DNA of 64,000 bases, from NCBI GenBank assembly GCA_033557465.1, contig CM066031.1, forward strand, positions 1,066,132,444-1,066,196,443, read 5' to 3'. Below the pieces are notes generated by a model. That model saw only the letters and a list, made by a program, of their open reading frames with translations. It searched no databases and was not told where the DNA came from. How positions within the stretch are numbered: position 1 is the first letter of the stretch; each line of letters opens with the position of its first letter. This document shows positions 20,871 through 31,095 of the stretch, in pieces. This DNA is from Ichthyophis bannanicus. Lineage: Eukaryota; Chordata; Amphibia; Gymnophiona; Ichthyophiidae. Both the position numbers and the translations under genes were made by a program.

Positions 20871-22520
20871 TGTTTTTTTGTTTGTTTTTTTAAATTATTT
20901 ATTTATGAATTTTAACAAAAAACAGCAAGAAAATAAATTTTTTACAATGAATACAGCAAATCTGACAGATAAATAAGCAAAAGGAAAACAAATTATTATA
21001 AGTATACAATAGTCAAACGCTGTTATAGTCCACAATGAAGAGAGGAAGAGGAGAAGAAACTATCATACCAAAGCAGAGATTTGGTAAATACACCTTAATT
21101 GGAAAGTTTACAATAAACACAAAGAAAGAACCCAGGTGGCAGCAGGCCTCCGAGATACACATGGAGGAATAAGCTGAACTAAACACCACCATTACTCAGT
21201 TGGTAATACTACGGGAAGTCTAGCATTAATGAAATTATTTACATCACTAGGATCAGAAAAATATACTTAACACCCTCAATAAGCACCAAACATCTGCAGG
21301 GAAACCGAAGAAAAAAAGTACCTCCAATATTTAACACCCCAGGTTTATACTGCAAAAATTGCTTTCTCCTCTTTTGTGTTTCTCTAACTAGATCTGGGAA
21401 CATTGATATTCTAAATCCTAAAAGGAATCTAATCGTTTCTTAAAAAACATTTTCAGCAACCAGTCCTTGTCAGTGACAAGAGCACACTGAACCAAAAGAG
21501 TTGAAGCAATAGGAGATGTAACTTCATTCCCAGTACCCTCAAGAAGGCCAGTGACATCCAGGGTATCAAATTTCACATTAGATACAGACACAGAAGTCTC
21601 AGCTTTTTTCCGAGAAGGCAGATAATAAACCTTATTGAGAGGTGGAATCAAATCAGAAGGAACTTTCAAAATCTCCATAATATATCTTTTAAACATGTCC
21701 AAAGCCGACACCTCTGGTAATCGCGGGAAATTCAAAACCCGAAGGTTAACTGCTCTGGAAGCGTTTTCCAACACCTCCACTTTATACTTAAGCATAGCAT
21801 TCTCCTTTACCAGGGTCGAGGACTTATCGGAAACAGTATCCAGCTGAGAGCTAAGAGTAGAATTCTTCACCTTAATCTGTTCACAAACTGACACAACAGA
21901 TTGAATACTTGCTACATTCGTCTGGATGCCATCAGCATTCTCACTAATCCGGGAAGACAATGAAGCAGTCTGGGAGTTGATTGAAGATGAAAGAGTTGCA
22001 ATAGCGTTCCAAATAGCCTCCAAGGTAAAAACCTTGGAGCGAGTCAAAGAAGGTAATTCCACAGAGGGAGATAACTTCACTTGCAAGGGTAGACTTCCCA
22101 CCGGAGTATCAGGCTCCAAACTGCTGCTCGACGTCTCACCAAGACTATCAGGAGTCAAAGGAATCAAACGCACAGGGTGTGCCCTCTCCTCGGCCAGAGC
22201 CCCCACCTCGGGAGACGTCGGCGTCACACAAGCTGAGGCAGACTCCAAAGCAGTGGAGCGTGGTGGTGGTTTCCTCACTACAAGAGAGAGAGATGTCTCC
22301 ACATCCGACGGAGGCGTCGAATCCTCTGCCGCCGACGCGACCAAGCCGGCTCGAATCTCCTGAACCTTCTCCGGAGGTACTTTAACAAAACGATCCATAG
22401 GACCAGAACTGGGCTGCTGAGGTGCAGAGGGAGCAGCCCTCAGCTTCCCCTTCCTCTTAGGCATGAAGCTCAAAGAACCACAACCGCTGCCATCTTGGAT
22501 AAACTCCTCCCCCCCTTTGC
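20866..22520 (-). mobile_element. L1-derived element carrying ORF1 only (HAL1-like)
   Basis: On the minus strand the element begins GGGGAGGAGTTTATCC then AAGATGGCAGC, the style of an intact L1 5' end. It encodes an ORF1 protein, continues about 350 bases and ends in an A-rich tail (plus-strand T-rich run 20871-20893). CAAAGG occurs at both junctions (the host RTE frame reads FKISKGG on one side and KGIRQGC on the other), a short probable duplication. No ORF2 exists between ORF1 and the tail. So this is either an internal deletion or a half-L1 non-autonomous element like mammalian HAL1. Confidence 0.75.
21195..22464 (-). pseudogene. L1-type ORF1 protein, one or two frameshifts
   Basis: The first Met gives MPKRKGKLRAAPSAPQQPSS. 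A Pro/Ser-rich N-terminus follows, then a heptad-rich coiled coil (about residues 130-235; TLSSSINSQTASLSSRISEN, LDTVSDKSSTLVKENAMLKY). The RRM-like block VNLRVLNFPRLPEVSALDMF and LIPPLNKVYYLP comes next. The frame stops at 21418; the C-terminal domain resumes in a shifted frame with FRISMFPDLVRETQKRRKQF and LNIGGTFFLRFPCRCLV. In the family this protein trimerises and coats LINE RNA as a chaperone. The domains are complete apart from the frameshift near 21415 and a probable second one near 21240. Confidence 0.8.
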
Positions 22521-22533
22521 TTATTTTAAACAA

Positions 22534-24632
22534 TTATGTTTCTCCTTGTTCAATTCGAACTGTTGCTTCTTTATCAGTGTACAGATTGTGCAAGAGAACG
22601 ATCAGGTGTTCTGGTATACCCAAGCTTCTTAATGTGACCCAGAGCTTCTCATGGTTTACACAGTCAAAAGCCTTGCTGTAGCCAATAAAGCACAAATAGA
22701 TATCCTTTTGGTATTCTTTAGTCTTTTCAAGGATCCATCTCACATCTGCAATGATGTCTCTCATTCCTCGCCCTTTCCTGAACCCTGCTTTCACTTCAGG
22801 TAGTTCTTGTTCCAGGTATGGTTGTAGTCTCTGTTGAATAATCTTCAGTAGAATCTTGCTGGCATGTGGGATCAGAGCGATTGTTCGATAATTTCTACAG
22901 TTAGTTGGATCACCATTCTTTAGTATTGGTATAAACACAGATCTTTTCCAGTCAACAGACCATGATGTTGTCTTCCAAATTTCTTGACAGAGCCTTGTAA
23001 GTATGGTAACAGCTGCATCAGATTGCTATAATACTTCTATGGGAATGCCATCAATGCCTGGTGCTTTGTTCTTTGATAAGGCTTTCAATGCTGCTTTGAC
23101 TTCTTCTTTCATCACCAATGGTTCCGGATCATAAGATACAGGTTGAAAGGGCTGTTGGTCAACTTGATTTTTATCATATAGAAACTCTGTATATTCTTTC
23201 CACCTTTTTCTTGATCTTCTCAGCATCATTCAACATAGAACCTTGAATATCTTGTAACGTGCCAATTCGAGGCTGTAATTTTTTCTTTAACTCTCGTAGG
23301 TTTAGGAAAACTGATCTTTTTCTTCCTCTAATAGTTTCTGCTTCAATTTCCTTGCATGTGTCATTGTAGTACTTTTTCTTGTCCTGTCTTGCTGCATGTT
23401 GGAAATCTCTGTTGAGTTCTGTGATTGTCTTTCTTTCTCCTCTGGCTTTAGCTTCTCTGCGTTTCTAGGCAATTTTCAGAGTTTCTTCTGTCATCCATTT
23501 TGGCCGTTTTTCCATTTTCATCTTTTGTAGGGACTTCTTGCTTTCTTCCAACACAACCTTCTTGATGTCATTCCATAAAGGAGTTCTGTCATTTGTATCT
23601 AAAGCAGCAAATCTATTTTGCAGGCAGTCTTTAAATTCCAGTGGTATATTCTCAAAGTCATATTTTGCTACATTAATGAGTGGCTTGCTCTTTTTCAACT
23701 TTAGCTTGAGTTTGCATACTAGTAGTTGGTGATCTGTACCACAGTCAGCTCCAGGTTTTGTATTTGTTGATGTTATAGAGCTTTTACATCGTTGACTTCC
23801 ACAGATGTAGTCAATTTGATTTTTGTACAATCCATTGGGTGAAGTCCATGTGTACAGTCGTTGCTTGTGTTGCTGGAAGAAGGTGTTTGAGATGAATAGA
23901 TCATTGGTTTTGCAGAATTCTATCAGTCTTTCTCCAGCTTCATTTCTGTTAAGTCCATATTTTCCACCTACTTTGCCTTCTTCTTTGTTGCCAACTTTTG
24001 CATTTCAGTCACCCATGACTATCAGGATATTCTGTTTGTATGTTATGTCAATTTCAGCTTGTTCATAGAACTTATCAATTTCATTCTCTTCTGCAGCTGT
24101 TGTTGGAGCATATACTTTAATTATAGTTGTGTTGATAGACATTCCTCGTAGATGAATAGAGATTAAGCGTTCGCTGACTGCATTGTATTTCATTACAGTT
24201 CTTGCAAGTTTCTTCTTTATTATAAATGCAACACCATTTCTTCTTTGTCTTTCATTTCCAGCATAGTAGACCATGTGATCATCTGATGCAAAGTGCCTGA
24301 TGCCAGTCTATTTCAGTTCGCTGACACCCAACAGATCAAGTTGTACACGTTCCATTTCATTCTTGACCACCTAGGCTCTAAATTCCCTGGTTCATGTTTC
24401 GTCCATTCCATGTCCCAATATGTAAGACATCTTTACAGCTTCTGACTCTGATTTCTTGCGCAGCTACATCAGCAGTCAGATGTCCCGAGGGCTTTGATCC
24501 AAACACATCATAAATGCTGGCTTTACTCTGAAAAGTCTTCAGGTCCTCCCCAGTAGCTAGTTGAGTGCCTTCCAACCTGGGGGTCTCATCTTCCAGCACT
24601 ATACTGCAATTTGTTTTGTTGTGACTATCCAC
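22534..24632 (-). pseudogene. RTE/BovB-like endonuclease and RT, N-terminal two thirds
   Basis: Fragments in several frames: HIGTWNGRNMNQG (24430), NERQRRNGVAFIIKKKL and KVYAPTTAAEENEIDKFYEQ (24274-24005; APE endonuclease), NQIDYICGSQRCKSS and KPGADCGTDHQLLVCKL (23830-23465; end of endonuclease with the DH pair), ALSKNKAPGIDGIPIEVL (23100), then NYRTIALIPHASKILL, AGFRKGRGMRDIIADVRWIL and CFIGYSKAFDCVNHEKLW (22938-22534; RT motifs 1-3). The usual D of the F-I-D-Y-A-K-A-F-D motif is G here (FIGYSKAFDC). The gene then meets the L1-derived insertion. Confidence 0.85.
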
Positions 24633-24895
24633 TGGAGTTTCATGGCAAGATACAGAAGTAGATTACCAGGCCTTTCCTCCGCGCAGTTTAAATTTAGTGC
24701 TGTTGCCGTTGTCACAGAAATGTGATCCTCCACCGCCAACACTGTCCCATTCTGCTGCTGCCCAGATGGGTGGTTTGTCTTGGTCTGGCACCTCAGCTGA
24801 GGCCCGTCTATCTTGGGAGACCCTGCCAGTAGTTAAACTACCGATAACTTAGCCCTCAGCACGACAAGCTGCAAACCAAGTGAGGAACAAATGTA

Positions 24896-25362
24896 TTAAG
24901 TTAGTCCAATAAAAAGGTATCACCTTATTTTATTTTTGTTTTTCTTTTTACTTACTGAGCAGAAATAAGCCATTTCCTGAGAGCTCACCATCCAAAAAAA
25001 TCTGATTTTTGGTATAATCTCAGTAAGAGGAACATAAACCCTCTTCACTACCAGGGCATACTGTGAAGTAATATACAGTAAAACCCTACTAAAGTTGCCC
25101 AGGATCTACACAGCAAATTTACCATACTATAACAGCACTAACTTACACAATTCACATAACAAGGCCCTATTTAGGAAAAGGCAGTACCATAAATATTGCA
25201 CCTATTGGGAAATTGAACAAGCCAAATTACTATAGATGCATAAAAAGAACTGGCCTTGCTCACACGCACAGATAGACCTTCACCAAATACAAAATAAGCA
25301 ACCACAAACTTAAAATAGAAATATGTAGCCAAAAATTAAATTGAAACCCCAAGAGGTTACAC
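24896..25362. other. Flank of the RTE insertion and of the retrovirus
   Basis: The sequence right after the RTE copy (ATTAAGTTAGTCCAATAAAAA...GGTATCACCTTATTTT) continues the repeat that precedes it at 19900-19960 (GACCTGATGAAGAAGG...AACCTTTGAAAGCAAG). The RTE therefore entered an older repeat. No gene is seen. Confidence 0.45.
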
Positions 25363-25773
25363 TCTAAGTGTGGGTTATTCCTTTCCCAGCACTATATATC
25401 ACTTACCCTCGGGATGTCCGTTAATCCCCTGGGCCGAGGAATCACCTTACCTTCTCTGTCTGGAATTCCAGGGGAACAAACGCACACACTCGCATATAAG
25501 TAGTATTGTAAGTTTATTCCACAGGTTAGAGGGGCTGTCTGTCTTTTATACATTAATAGAAACATATACATACATCATCAACTCATCCCCTGAGGCCCAC
25601 CGCAGCTTATCAGTAACTACACAGATGTTAGTCGTCTCCGTGTAGAACAATCAATTTGTCTTAGCACAGCACATTCCTTTCCATATATAGATATGTACAG
25701 GATTCCCATTTCCCCCTGCGGGCCTCTTAGTCCTGCTGCACACACACACTTTAAGCCTTATTTTCCCCTATCA
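25363..25773 (-). repeat. ERV 3' LTR
   Basis: About 411 bp, nearly identical to 35887-36293. On the minus strand it starts TGATAGGGGAAAATAAGGC. The far end, CACTTA then GA, has lost the usual CA (the other LTR keeps TGTAAG on the plus strand). Both LTRs contain TATATATGG- and AATAAACTTAC-type blocks that could serve as promoter and polyadenylation signals. Confidence 0.92.
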
Positions 25774-25790
25774 ATCCCCCCTTTGGGCCT
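25774..25790 (-). promoter_or_regulatory. Retroviral polypurine tract
   Basis: On the minus strand AAAGGGGGGAT lies directly upstream of the 3' LTR start (TGATAGG). This is the position and composition of the plus-strand primer of retroviral reverse transcription. Confidence 0.8.
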
Positions 25791-25798
25791 GCACAGGC

Positions 25799-25812
25799 CC
25801 ACTATAAGAACA
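25799..25812. repeat. Target duplication, left copy
   Basis: CCACTATAAGAACA here is repeated exactly at 27864-27877, on either side of the Penelope-like/integrase chimeric insertion. Confidence 0.9.
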
Positions 25813-27863
25813 TAAGAAATATACGTGTGTAATCCCTCCAAAACTAAGTAAAGGTGGTCCTTCAATGATGAAACAGACAATCTACAATATAGAGCGAAAC
25901 CGACGGTCTCAGACTGAGTAGCTAGACACTCTTGGATATAATTTCACCAAAAAAGTGCTGCTAAGATTGCATCAACGACCGTAGAAACTGGTTTCTTCTA
26001 AAATATGTGATTGTCAAGAATGCGTTATTGTAAAACATTCAGATTAATTTATCGGACCGTTCTTTACATTTATTTTTCAAAAATTCAGAGATTGTGCTTA
26101 TCTTTCAATAGTATTTTAGCAGTCCCAATGCCACCATCCCGGTACCCTTATTGCGTTTCGAATCTTCATCAGGGGATCGGTTTTGCCAGACAATCTCTGT
26201 GGAAGGAGGAAAAATTATTAGGAGAAATAAGTGTTGTAATTTACCTTAACCTCGTTATTTACCATATCAGAAAGATCAAAAAGCCAGTATCTCACCAAAG
26301 TTTGTTTCTCGCCAAAGTTTGTAAATTTGAAGAACAACAATTTTCGAATTCAATGATGTGCGGTCACTTATGTTTCAAAGCCATTCAGTGCTTGCCAAAA
26401 AATGCCGCGCATGCGGTTTGAACGAACTGAGTGGAATTTAAAAACCTTCTGTGATGACATAGATGTGACGTCAGTCATGCAAAAACCAGAATGTAAAAGG
26501 GAAATCTGCTCATTTATATTGACCCACAGGAATCCCTCAAAGCAGTTTCCAACAGTCCTTTATTCACAGGAAACATCAGATACAAGCGCTCCATTCTATC
26601 ATCGTATTAAGACCACCTGGAATGATCGATTGGAGTCGATGGATCCACATTTGTTCACGAATCAGCAGGTTTTTTTCTCTAGATTTACCCATCGTACCTG
26701 CTGCTACCCAATCTATCCCAAAGCATTTCAATTCCTCAAAAACGTGATGATATTGGGTACAATGGGATACCAAGGGGGCTTCCTGCACTTTACACTTGAG
26801 CCTACTTTTATGTTCATTTATTCTGACTCGTAGTGGTCGGACAGTTTTGCCCACATATAGAAGGTTGCAGGGGCATCTAATGACGTATACAACGTGGTCA
26901 GTTTTACAAGTTGTAAAATGCTTCAATTTGTAACGTCGATCATGATAAAAGAGGGAACTTGTTTGCTCTGTAACAAAACAAATGTTACAATGACCACACG
27001 GTTTATGTCCTGTCCATTGATCAGAATTAGTCTGCCGTACAGATCTTAATTTAGCAGGGCTCAACTTCTCTTTGAGATTAGAGTGCCGTGACCAAACACA
27101 ACGAATTTTCATTTCCTGTAAACAAGGAAGACTACTCAAAACATTTTGATGTCGTTTAAAAATCTTTTTAATTCTTCCACTCAATGGAGAAAATTTAGTA
27201 ATAAAGTTGATAACAGTACTATCAATATTACATGGGTCAGCCCGAGAGTGCAACAATAAAGACCTGTTATAAAGTGCTCGTCGGTAAGCCTGTTTAATGG
27301 TCTGTGAGGGGTACCCTCTTTGTTGGAATTCTTTCATCAATGTTTTTGCTTGTTTCTTGTAATCTTCTGTGTTGGAACAATTTCGTCTGTACCGTATAAA
27401 CTGTGAAAACGGTAGGCTGTCACGTAACTGTTTTGGATGTTTACTACGGTAATGGAGTAACGTGTTCTTATCTGTGGGCTTCTTATGGACAGACGTTACC
27501 CAACCCTGTGGGCCCTTCTGAATATTAACATCCAAAAAAACTATACGTTGATCATGAGAGGTATAGGTGAATTTAATATGGGGAGTCGCTCTGTTTAGCC
27601 AGTCTACAAATTCCTGTAACAATGTAGTGGGGCCACTCCAAAGCATAAAAACATCATCAATAAATCTTTTCCACAATACCACATGGAGGCATGTACCCAG
27701 GTCGGATGCTTATCAGTCAGCACAGCTGTGCGAGTAACTGCAATAATCTCCTCCGGATCTCCAAACGGCGGGTCCCACTGGCCCTTCTTATGAAACAGCT
27801 TTACCAGCACACGGTCTCTCGGGCAGAACGGGTGCGTCGGTTCTGTAGAAGGAAATGGGAAAG
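25813..27863 (-). mobile_element. Penelope-like element fused to a retroviral integrase fragment
   Basis: A single 2.05-kb insertion bounded by the exact 14-bp duplication CCACTATAAGAACA. On the minus strand it consists of 179 bp of retroviral integrase sequence (27864-27686), then a Penelope-like element truncated inside RT (27685-25813) with about 760 bases of 3' non-coding sequence. The flanking retroviral sequence is continuous when the insertion and one duplicate are removed. The integrase part matches 29672-29850 of this same provirus at 177 of 179 positions. Confidence 0.88.
26576..27682 (-). CDS. Penelope-like reverse transcriptase with GIY-YIG endonuclease, 5'-truncated
   Basis: Open for 368 codons. 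It starts inside the RT palm with WKRFIDDVFMLW, the catalytic motif carrying the DD pair. Then come FLDVNIQKG and the Penelope-specific thumb and linker (HYRSKHPKQLRDSLPFSQFI, RRNC, GYPSQTIKQAYRRAL). The C-terminal third holds the GIY-YIG endonuclease, VVYVIRCPCNLLYVGKT, with the Arg-containing RVRINEHKSRL helix and the terminal PGGLN block. The family primes reverse transcription at a nick made by this nuclease. The first RT motifs are missing because of 5' truncation. The annotated Met is internal and the upstream frame continues into the retroviral fragment. The remaining frame is intact. Confidence 0.88.
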   Translation of the reverse strand: MVLWKRFIDDVFMLWSGPTTLLQEFVDWLNRATPHIKFTYTSHDQRIVFLDVNIQKGPQGWVTSVHKKPTDKNTLLHYRSKHPKQLRDSLPFSQFIRYRRNCSNTEDYKKQAKTLMKEFQQRGYPSQTIKQAYRRALYNRSLLLHSRADPCNIDSTVINFITKFSPLSGRIKKIFKRHQNVLSSLPCLQEMKIRCVWSRHSNLKEKLSPAKLRSVRQTNSDQWTGHKPCGHCNICFVTEQTSSLFYHDRRYKLKHFTTCKTDHVVYVIRCPCNLLYVGKTVRPLRVRINEHKSRLKCKVQEAPLVSHCTQYHHVFEELKCFGIDWVAAGTMGKSREKNLLIREQMWIHRLQSIIPGGLNTMIEWSACI

Positions 27864-27864
27864 C
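27686..27864 (-). repeat. Duplicated retroviral integrase C-terminal fragment
   Basis: 179 bp encoding the SH3-like DNA-binding end of integrase (CPRDRVLVKLFHKKGQWDPP on the minus strand). It is identical to 29672-29850 except for two transitions. It is joined in the same sense to the truncated 5' end of the Penelope-like element, and its other end abuts the right target duplication. Confidence 0.95.
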
Positions 27865-27950
27865 CACTATAAGAACAGCCAAACAGTCTTCTGAAGGACA
27901 GTTAAGCAGACATTATTAATTGGAGGTCGGTGGCGGCGTGCTCAAGTACA

Positions 27951-29617
27951 TCAGCCACCGTGGAAACAGGTATATAAGAGTACATAAAAGTGGTGGAGCT
28001 CTGCAGGGCCTTCCGACAACAGCCAAGGACAAATGAGAATATAAAAACAAAAAAGAACAAGGATTATAAAACCGCTCAATAGGGCAATAATCAGCCCTTT
28101 GAGACCACCCCTCAACCCGCCAAACCATTTTACAACATCACCCCATATGTTACCGAAATCAATACCGCCATTGAAATCAGCCATATTCAAATCAGATAAG
28201 GTCTTAATCTTTTTCATGGCATCTAAGACAAAAATCGTGTGGTTCGCTATAACAGTACAACAATTAGTTTCATTTAAAAAGGTAAAAGCCCCACCCTCAG
28301 CTGCTAGTAAGAGATCTAAAGCTCTACGATTTTGTAAAGTCATTTGAGTATTCTGTTCCAGGGATTCTGCAAGCTTAGAAATGGATTCTGTTACTGACCT
28401 CATTTGTATACGTAACAAGCATTGTAATCTTCGAATTGCCATACCTAATTCAGCGGTGATAGCGGGGGTCTGGAAAACTGGGATCCAGGAAGTTTTGCTA
28501 AGGGCATCCAAGCGAACTTTGGTCAAAGGATAAGTAGTATTAATATATTGATACGAAGCTTGAATAGCCTCATCTTCAGGATTATCAGGTGACCAAGGAT
28601 TTGCATTCCTTTTCTTTCTTTTACCATGGGTCACATTCAAAGGTATTAGAGCCGAATAAGGAGTTATTTTAACTAACGCACAAGGTAGCAAAGACGCGTT
28701 AATTTGTTGATAAATCATCTCCCCACACAACCAATAATGACCCACCACAGCGAAGAGGTCTGTGCCAGTGGTCCATATGCGACTCATATTATGCCCATCA
28801 AACCACTTCACAAAAGAACTTCCCACAGTGGATGAGATGAGATTCTTTCTTAAACTGGACATTGGTAGATAGCATGAAGTGTATGGGGATTCATTTTGGG
28901 ACCCCTGCGTCACTACAGCTGAACCATCGTGGTAAATGGGACCAACTCCCACATACCAGCAGAAGTGAGATCCGTTAAACACTACCGGGCTCTTTGTAAT
29001 ATTTCTGCAATCATTTTTCATATTGGAGGGGTCCATATTACCGGATTGATTATACCAATTTATCATGACTGAATTATTAATAAAATGAAAAGACCTATTA
29101 AACACATTATACGACAGGTTACACCTGTGTGAAAAAGCAATGGATGCATTTGTTATCAAACATAGATCAAATATCATATTTGGGTCAGCATATACATGCA
29201 AAGGATCATGTATCATATTCATCATATACCACGTCAGGGAACAATTGAAAGATCCATAACTGGCAGAAAAAGTATTATTATCTACACAAGCTAGTTGTCC
29301 TGCATACTCATTTAAGGGAACCTTTGAAACGTGTACGGAGCATATGCTACACCCTTTGGTAGAGGAGTACAGATAATGCAGTCAGTTAAGTTCATCAGAC
29401 TAACAATCTCCAAAACAGAGGATTTCCACAAATTCGGAGAGAGGAGTTCTCGCTTAGTCCAGAGAGAACTATTAAGAGATACCTGAATCCAAGTTGCATT
29501 GTTCTCTGTCCGATGTGCCTGCGTCCAAGGTCCTTCGTTTGTAAAATAGTATGTAGTCAGCACAATGACAACCAAGATCAATAATAAACAAGAAAGGGCC
29601 AGCCAGGCAGACTTCAT
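27951..29617 (-). pseudogene. ERV env, one frameshift
   Basis: The first frame (29617-29312) begins with a Met and a long hydrophobic signal-anchor (LSCLLLILVVIVLTTYYF). Later it has a CIIC motif, like the C-X-X-C of gamma-type surface subunits. A frameshift near 29312 interrupts it. The second frame (to 27951, 424 codons from its first Met) has several N-glycosylation sites, a polybasic GKRKKR cleavage-like site and a long heptad region. The LLLAAEGG block is followed by NETNCC, where the first Cys of the usual C-X6-C-C disulfide motif is not present. A strong membrane anchor (GLIIALLSGFIILVLFCFYI) precedes a short tail. The gene is damaged; it is described only as a relic. Confidence 0.85.
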
Positions 29618-30749
29618 GGCTGGGGCGAGTCAGGCGTCTTCCAAGAATCCTCCAGTGCACTCTTGACGCGTGAGGCGTGTACCCAGGTCGGATGCTTATC
29701 AGTCAGCACAGCTGTGCGAGTAACTGCAATAATCTCCTCCGGATCTCCAAACGGCGGGTCCCACTGGCCCTTCTTATGAAGCAGCTTTACCAGCACACGG
29801 TCTCTCGGGCAGAACGGGTGCGTCGGTTCTGTAGAAGGAAATGGGAAAGCATTGTACACTTGTTCAGACACCGTGCACAAATATTTAGCTAGCTGTGTAG
29901 CAACAAGTCATCCGCCATTATCACCGTTCCCCCGAGCCATTTCCAGTGTAAGGGGAAGGATCATCCCATCAGAATTTCAAAAGGAGAGAATCCAGATGCC
30001 CCGGGGGTTAGCCTAATCTCTGCCAATACAGCCGGTAAATACACTGGCCACCTTCCTGGGGCGTGTTGTGTAGCCTTTTTTAATTTTTCTTTAATTATTT
30101 GATTAATTCGTTCTACTATCCCTGATGACTGTGGGTGATATGGGACATGAAATTTCCAATCAATGGCAAACATCTGAGCAATCTGTTGTAACACCTTAGA
30201 GGTGAACGCTGGTCCTTGATCAGAATCTATAGAAAAGGGACACCCAAAGCGGGGAATAACTTCCTTACAGAGAATTCTTGCTACTGTTCTAGCATCTTCC
30301 TTGGTCGTGGTAAAAGCCTCTGGCCACTTTGAAAACCTATCTACAATGACCAACAAATACTTATAACCCCCTATCGATCGTGGCATACATGTGAAATCTA
30401 CTTGTAGGGCCTGAAACGAACCTTGGGGTGGGGGTAAATGTTGCAATTGTCCTATTGCTTTTCCCTTCTGAACATTATTCCTAGCACATACTAAGCATTG
30501 ACTCAGTTGTGATTCTACTAAATGAGGCAAATCTCTGCAAACAAATATTTCCTGTAACTCCTTAAGAACCATCTTTCTGTTTTTATGCCCTACCCCATGT
30601 ACTTGACCAATTAAGAGAGGGGCTGCCTCTTTCGGTAGCTCTCTTCGTCCCCCCCCCCCCCTTTTTTCCTGACAAATCTGTGCTGAATTTAAACTCATAT
30701 TATGCTGTTCCCAATACATAATATCCTCGGGATCTGCAGCAGCCTGCAA
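29614..30749 (-). pseudogene. ERV integrase
   Basis: The frame 30749-29961 has a GHKNRK/CLVCARNN zinc-binding region. The catalytic core has ALQVDFTCMP (Asp), FSIDSDQGPAFTS (Asp) and PQSSGIVERINQIIKEKL (Glu), so the D,D-35-E triad is in place. The C-terminal SH3-like part (29880-29614, FCPRDRVLVKLLHKKGQWDP) is in another frame, so a frameshift lies near 29890-29960. Its end overlaps the start of env by a few bases, as in gammaretroviruses. The same C-terminal part is copied at 27686-27864. Confidence 0.88.
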
Positions 30750-30813
30750 GTGGTGCAGAGGAAAAGAATACTCAAGAGGGGAAAAATAATACTCAGACAG
30801 TAAAGGATCAGAC

Positions 30814-31009
30814 GAACACTGGCTTGGTAACCAAGCAACCAGGGTTCAATTCCCACTAGCACTCCTTGTGGCCTTGGGCAAGTCACTTAACCCTCCACTG
30901 CCTCGGAAGAAAGGCCTGGCAATCTACTTCCGGTGACACTGCCAAGAAAACCCAGGAGCTTCTGGGTCGCCAGGAGTCAGGACTGACTCGAAGGCACACA
31001 TTGCATTGC
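30814..31009 (+). mobile_element. tRNA-derived CORE-SINE with RTE-like 3' tail
   Basis: 196 bp flanked by exact 12-bp duplications AAAGGATCAGAC (30802-30813 and 31010-31021). The head carries a B-box-like GGGTTCAATTCCC. The middle is the CORE sequence CCTTGGGCAAGTCACTTAAC. The tail (GGGTCGCCAGGAGTCAGGAC, then TGACTCGAAGGCACACA) resembles the 3' end of the RTE/BovB-like LINE at 19.97 kb (GGATTGCCATGGGTCAACAT, CGCGACGGCATTT). It sits between the RNase H and integrase parts of the provirus and so is younger than it. Confidence 0.9.
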
Positions 31010-31095
31010 AAAGGATCAGACAAATAATAAGAAACTGTCAGCATGCCCTGAGAGATATTATTACTATGTAAAAGTTCAATTTGGGCTTGTGCACA

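Larger units (their letters stand above)
19945..24895 (-). mobile_element. RTE/BovB-like LINE, nearly full length, interrupted
   Basis: On the minus strand endonuclease blocks start near 24632 (VLHIGTWNGRNMNQG), and RT blocks run to 19968 (YGCKSWTV, FELWSWRRILHIPWTAQR, YFGHIMRRERSLEKGIMLG). This architecture and these motifs are those of RTE/BovB elements. The copy sits between ACAAACGTGTT (about 19954-19964) and ACAAATGTATT (about 24890), a probable target duplication in which the two differences are both transitions. An L1-derived element interrupts it between 20866 and about 22520. Many stops and frameshifts show that it is an old copy. Confidence 0.85.

Noticed and set aside
21926..22385. 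Plus-strand frames opposite the L1 ORF1
   Set aside because: Shadows of the 371-codon minus-strand frame, which has clear ORF1 domains.
27691..27894. Plus-strand 67-codon frame duplicated at 29677-29892
   Set aside because: It is the antisense of the duplicated integrase fragment; the duplication itself is real and is reported, the frame is not a gene.
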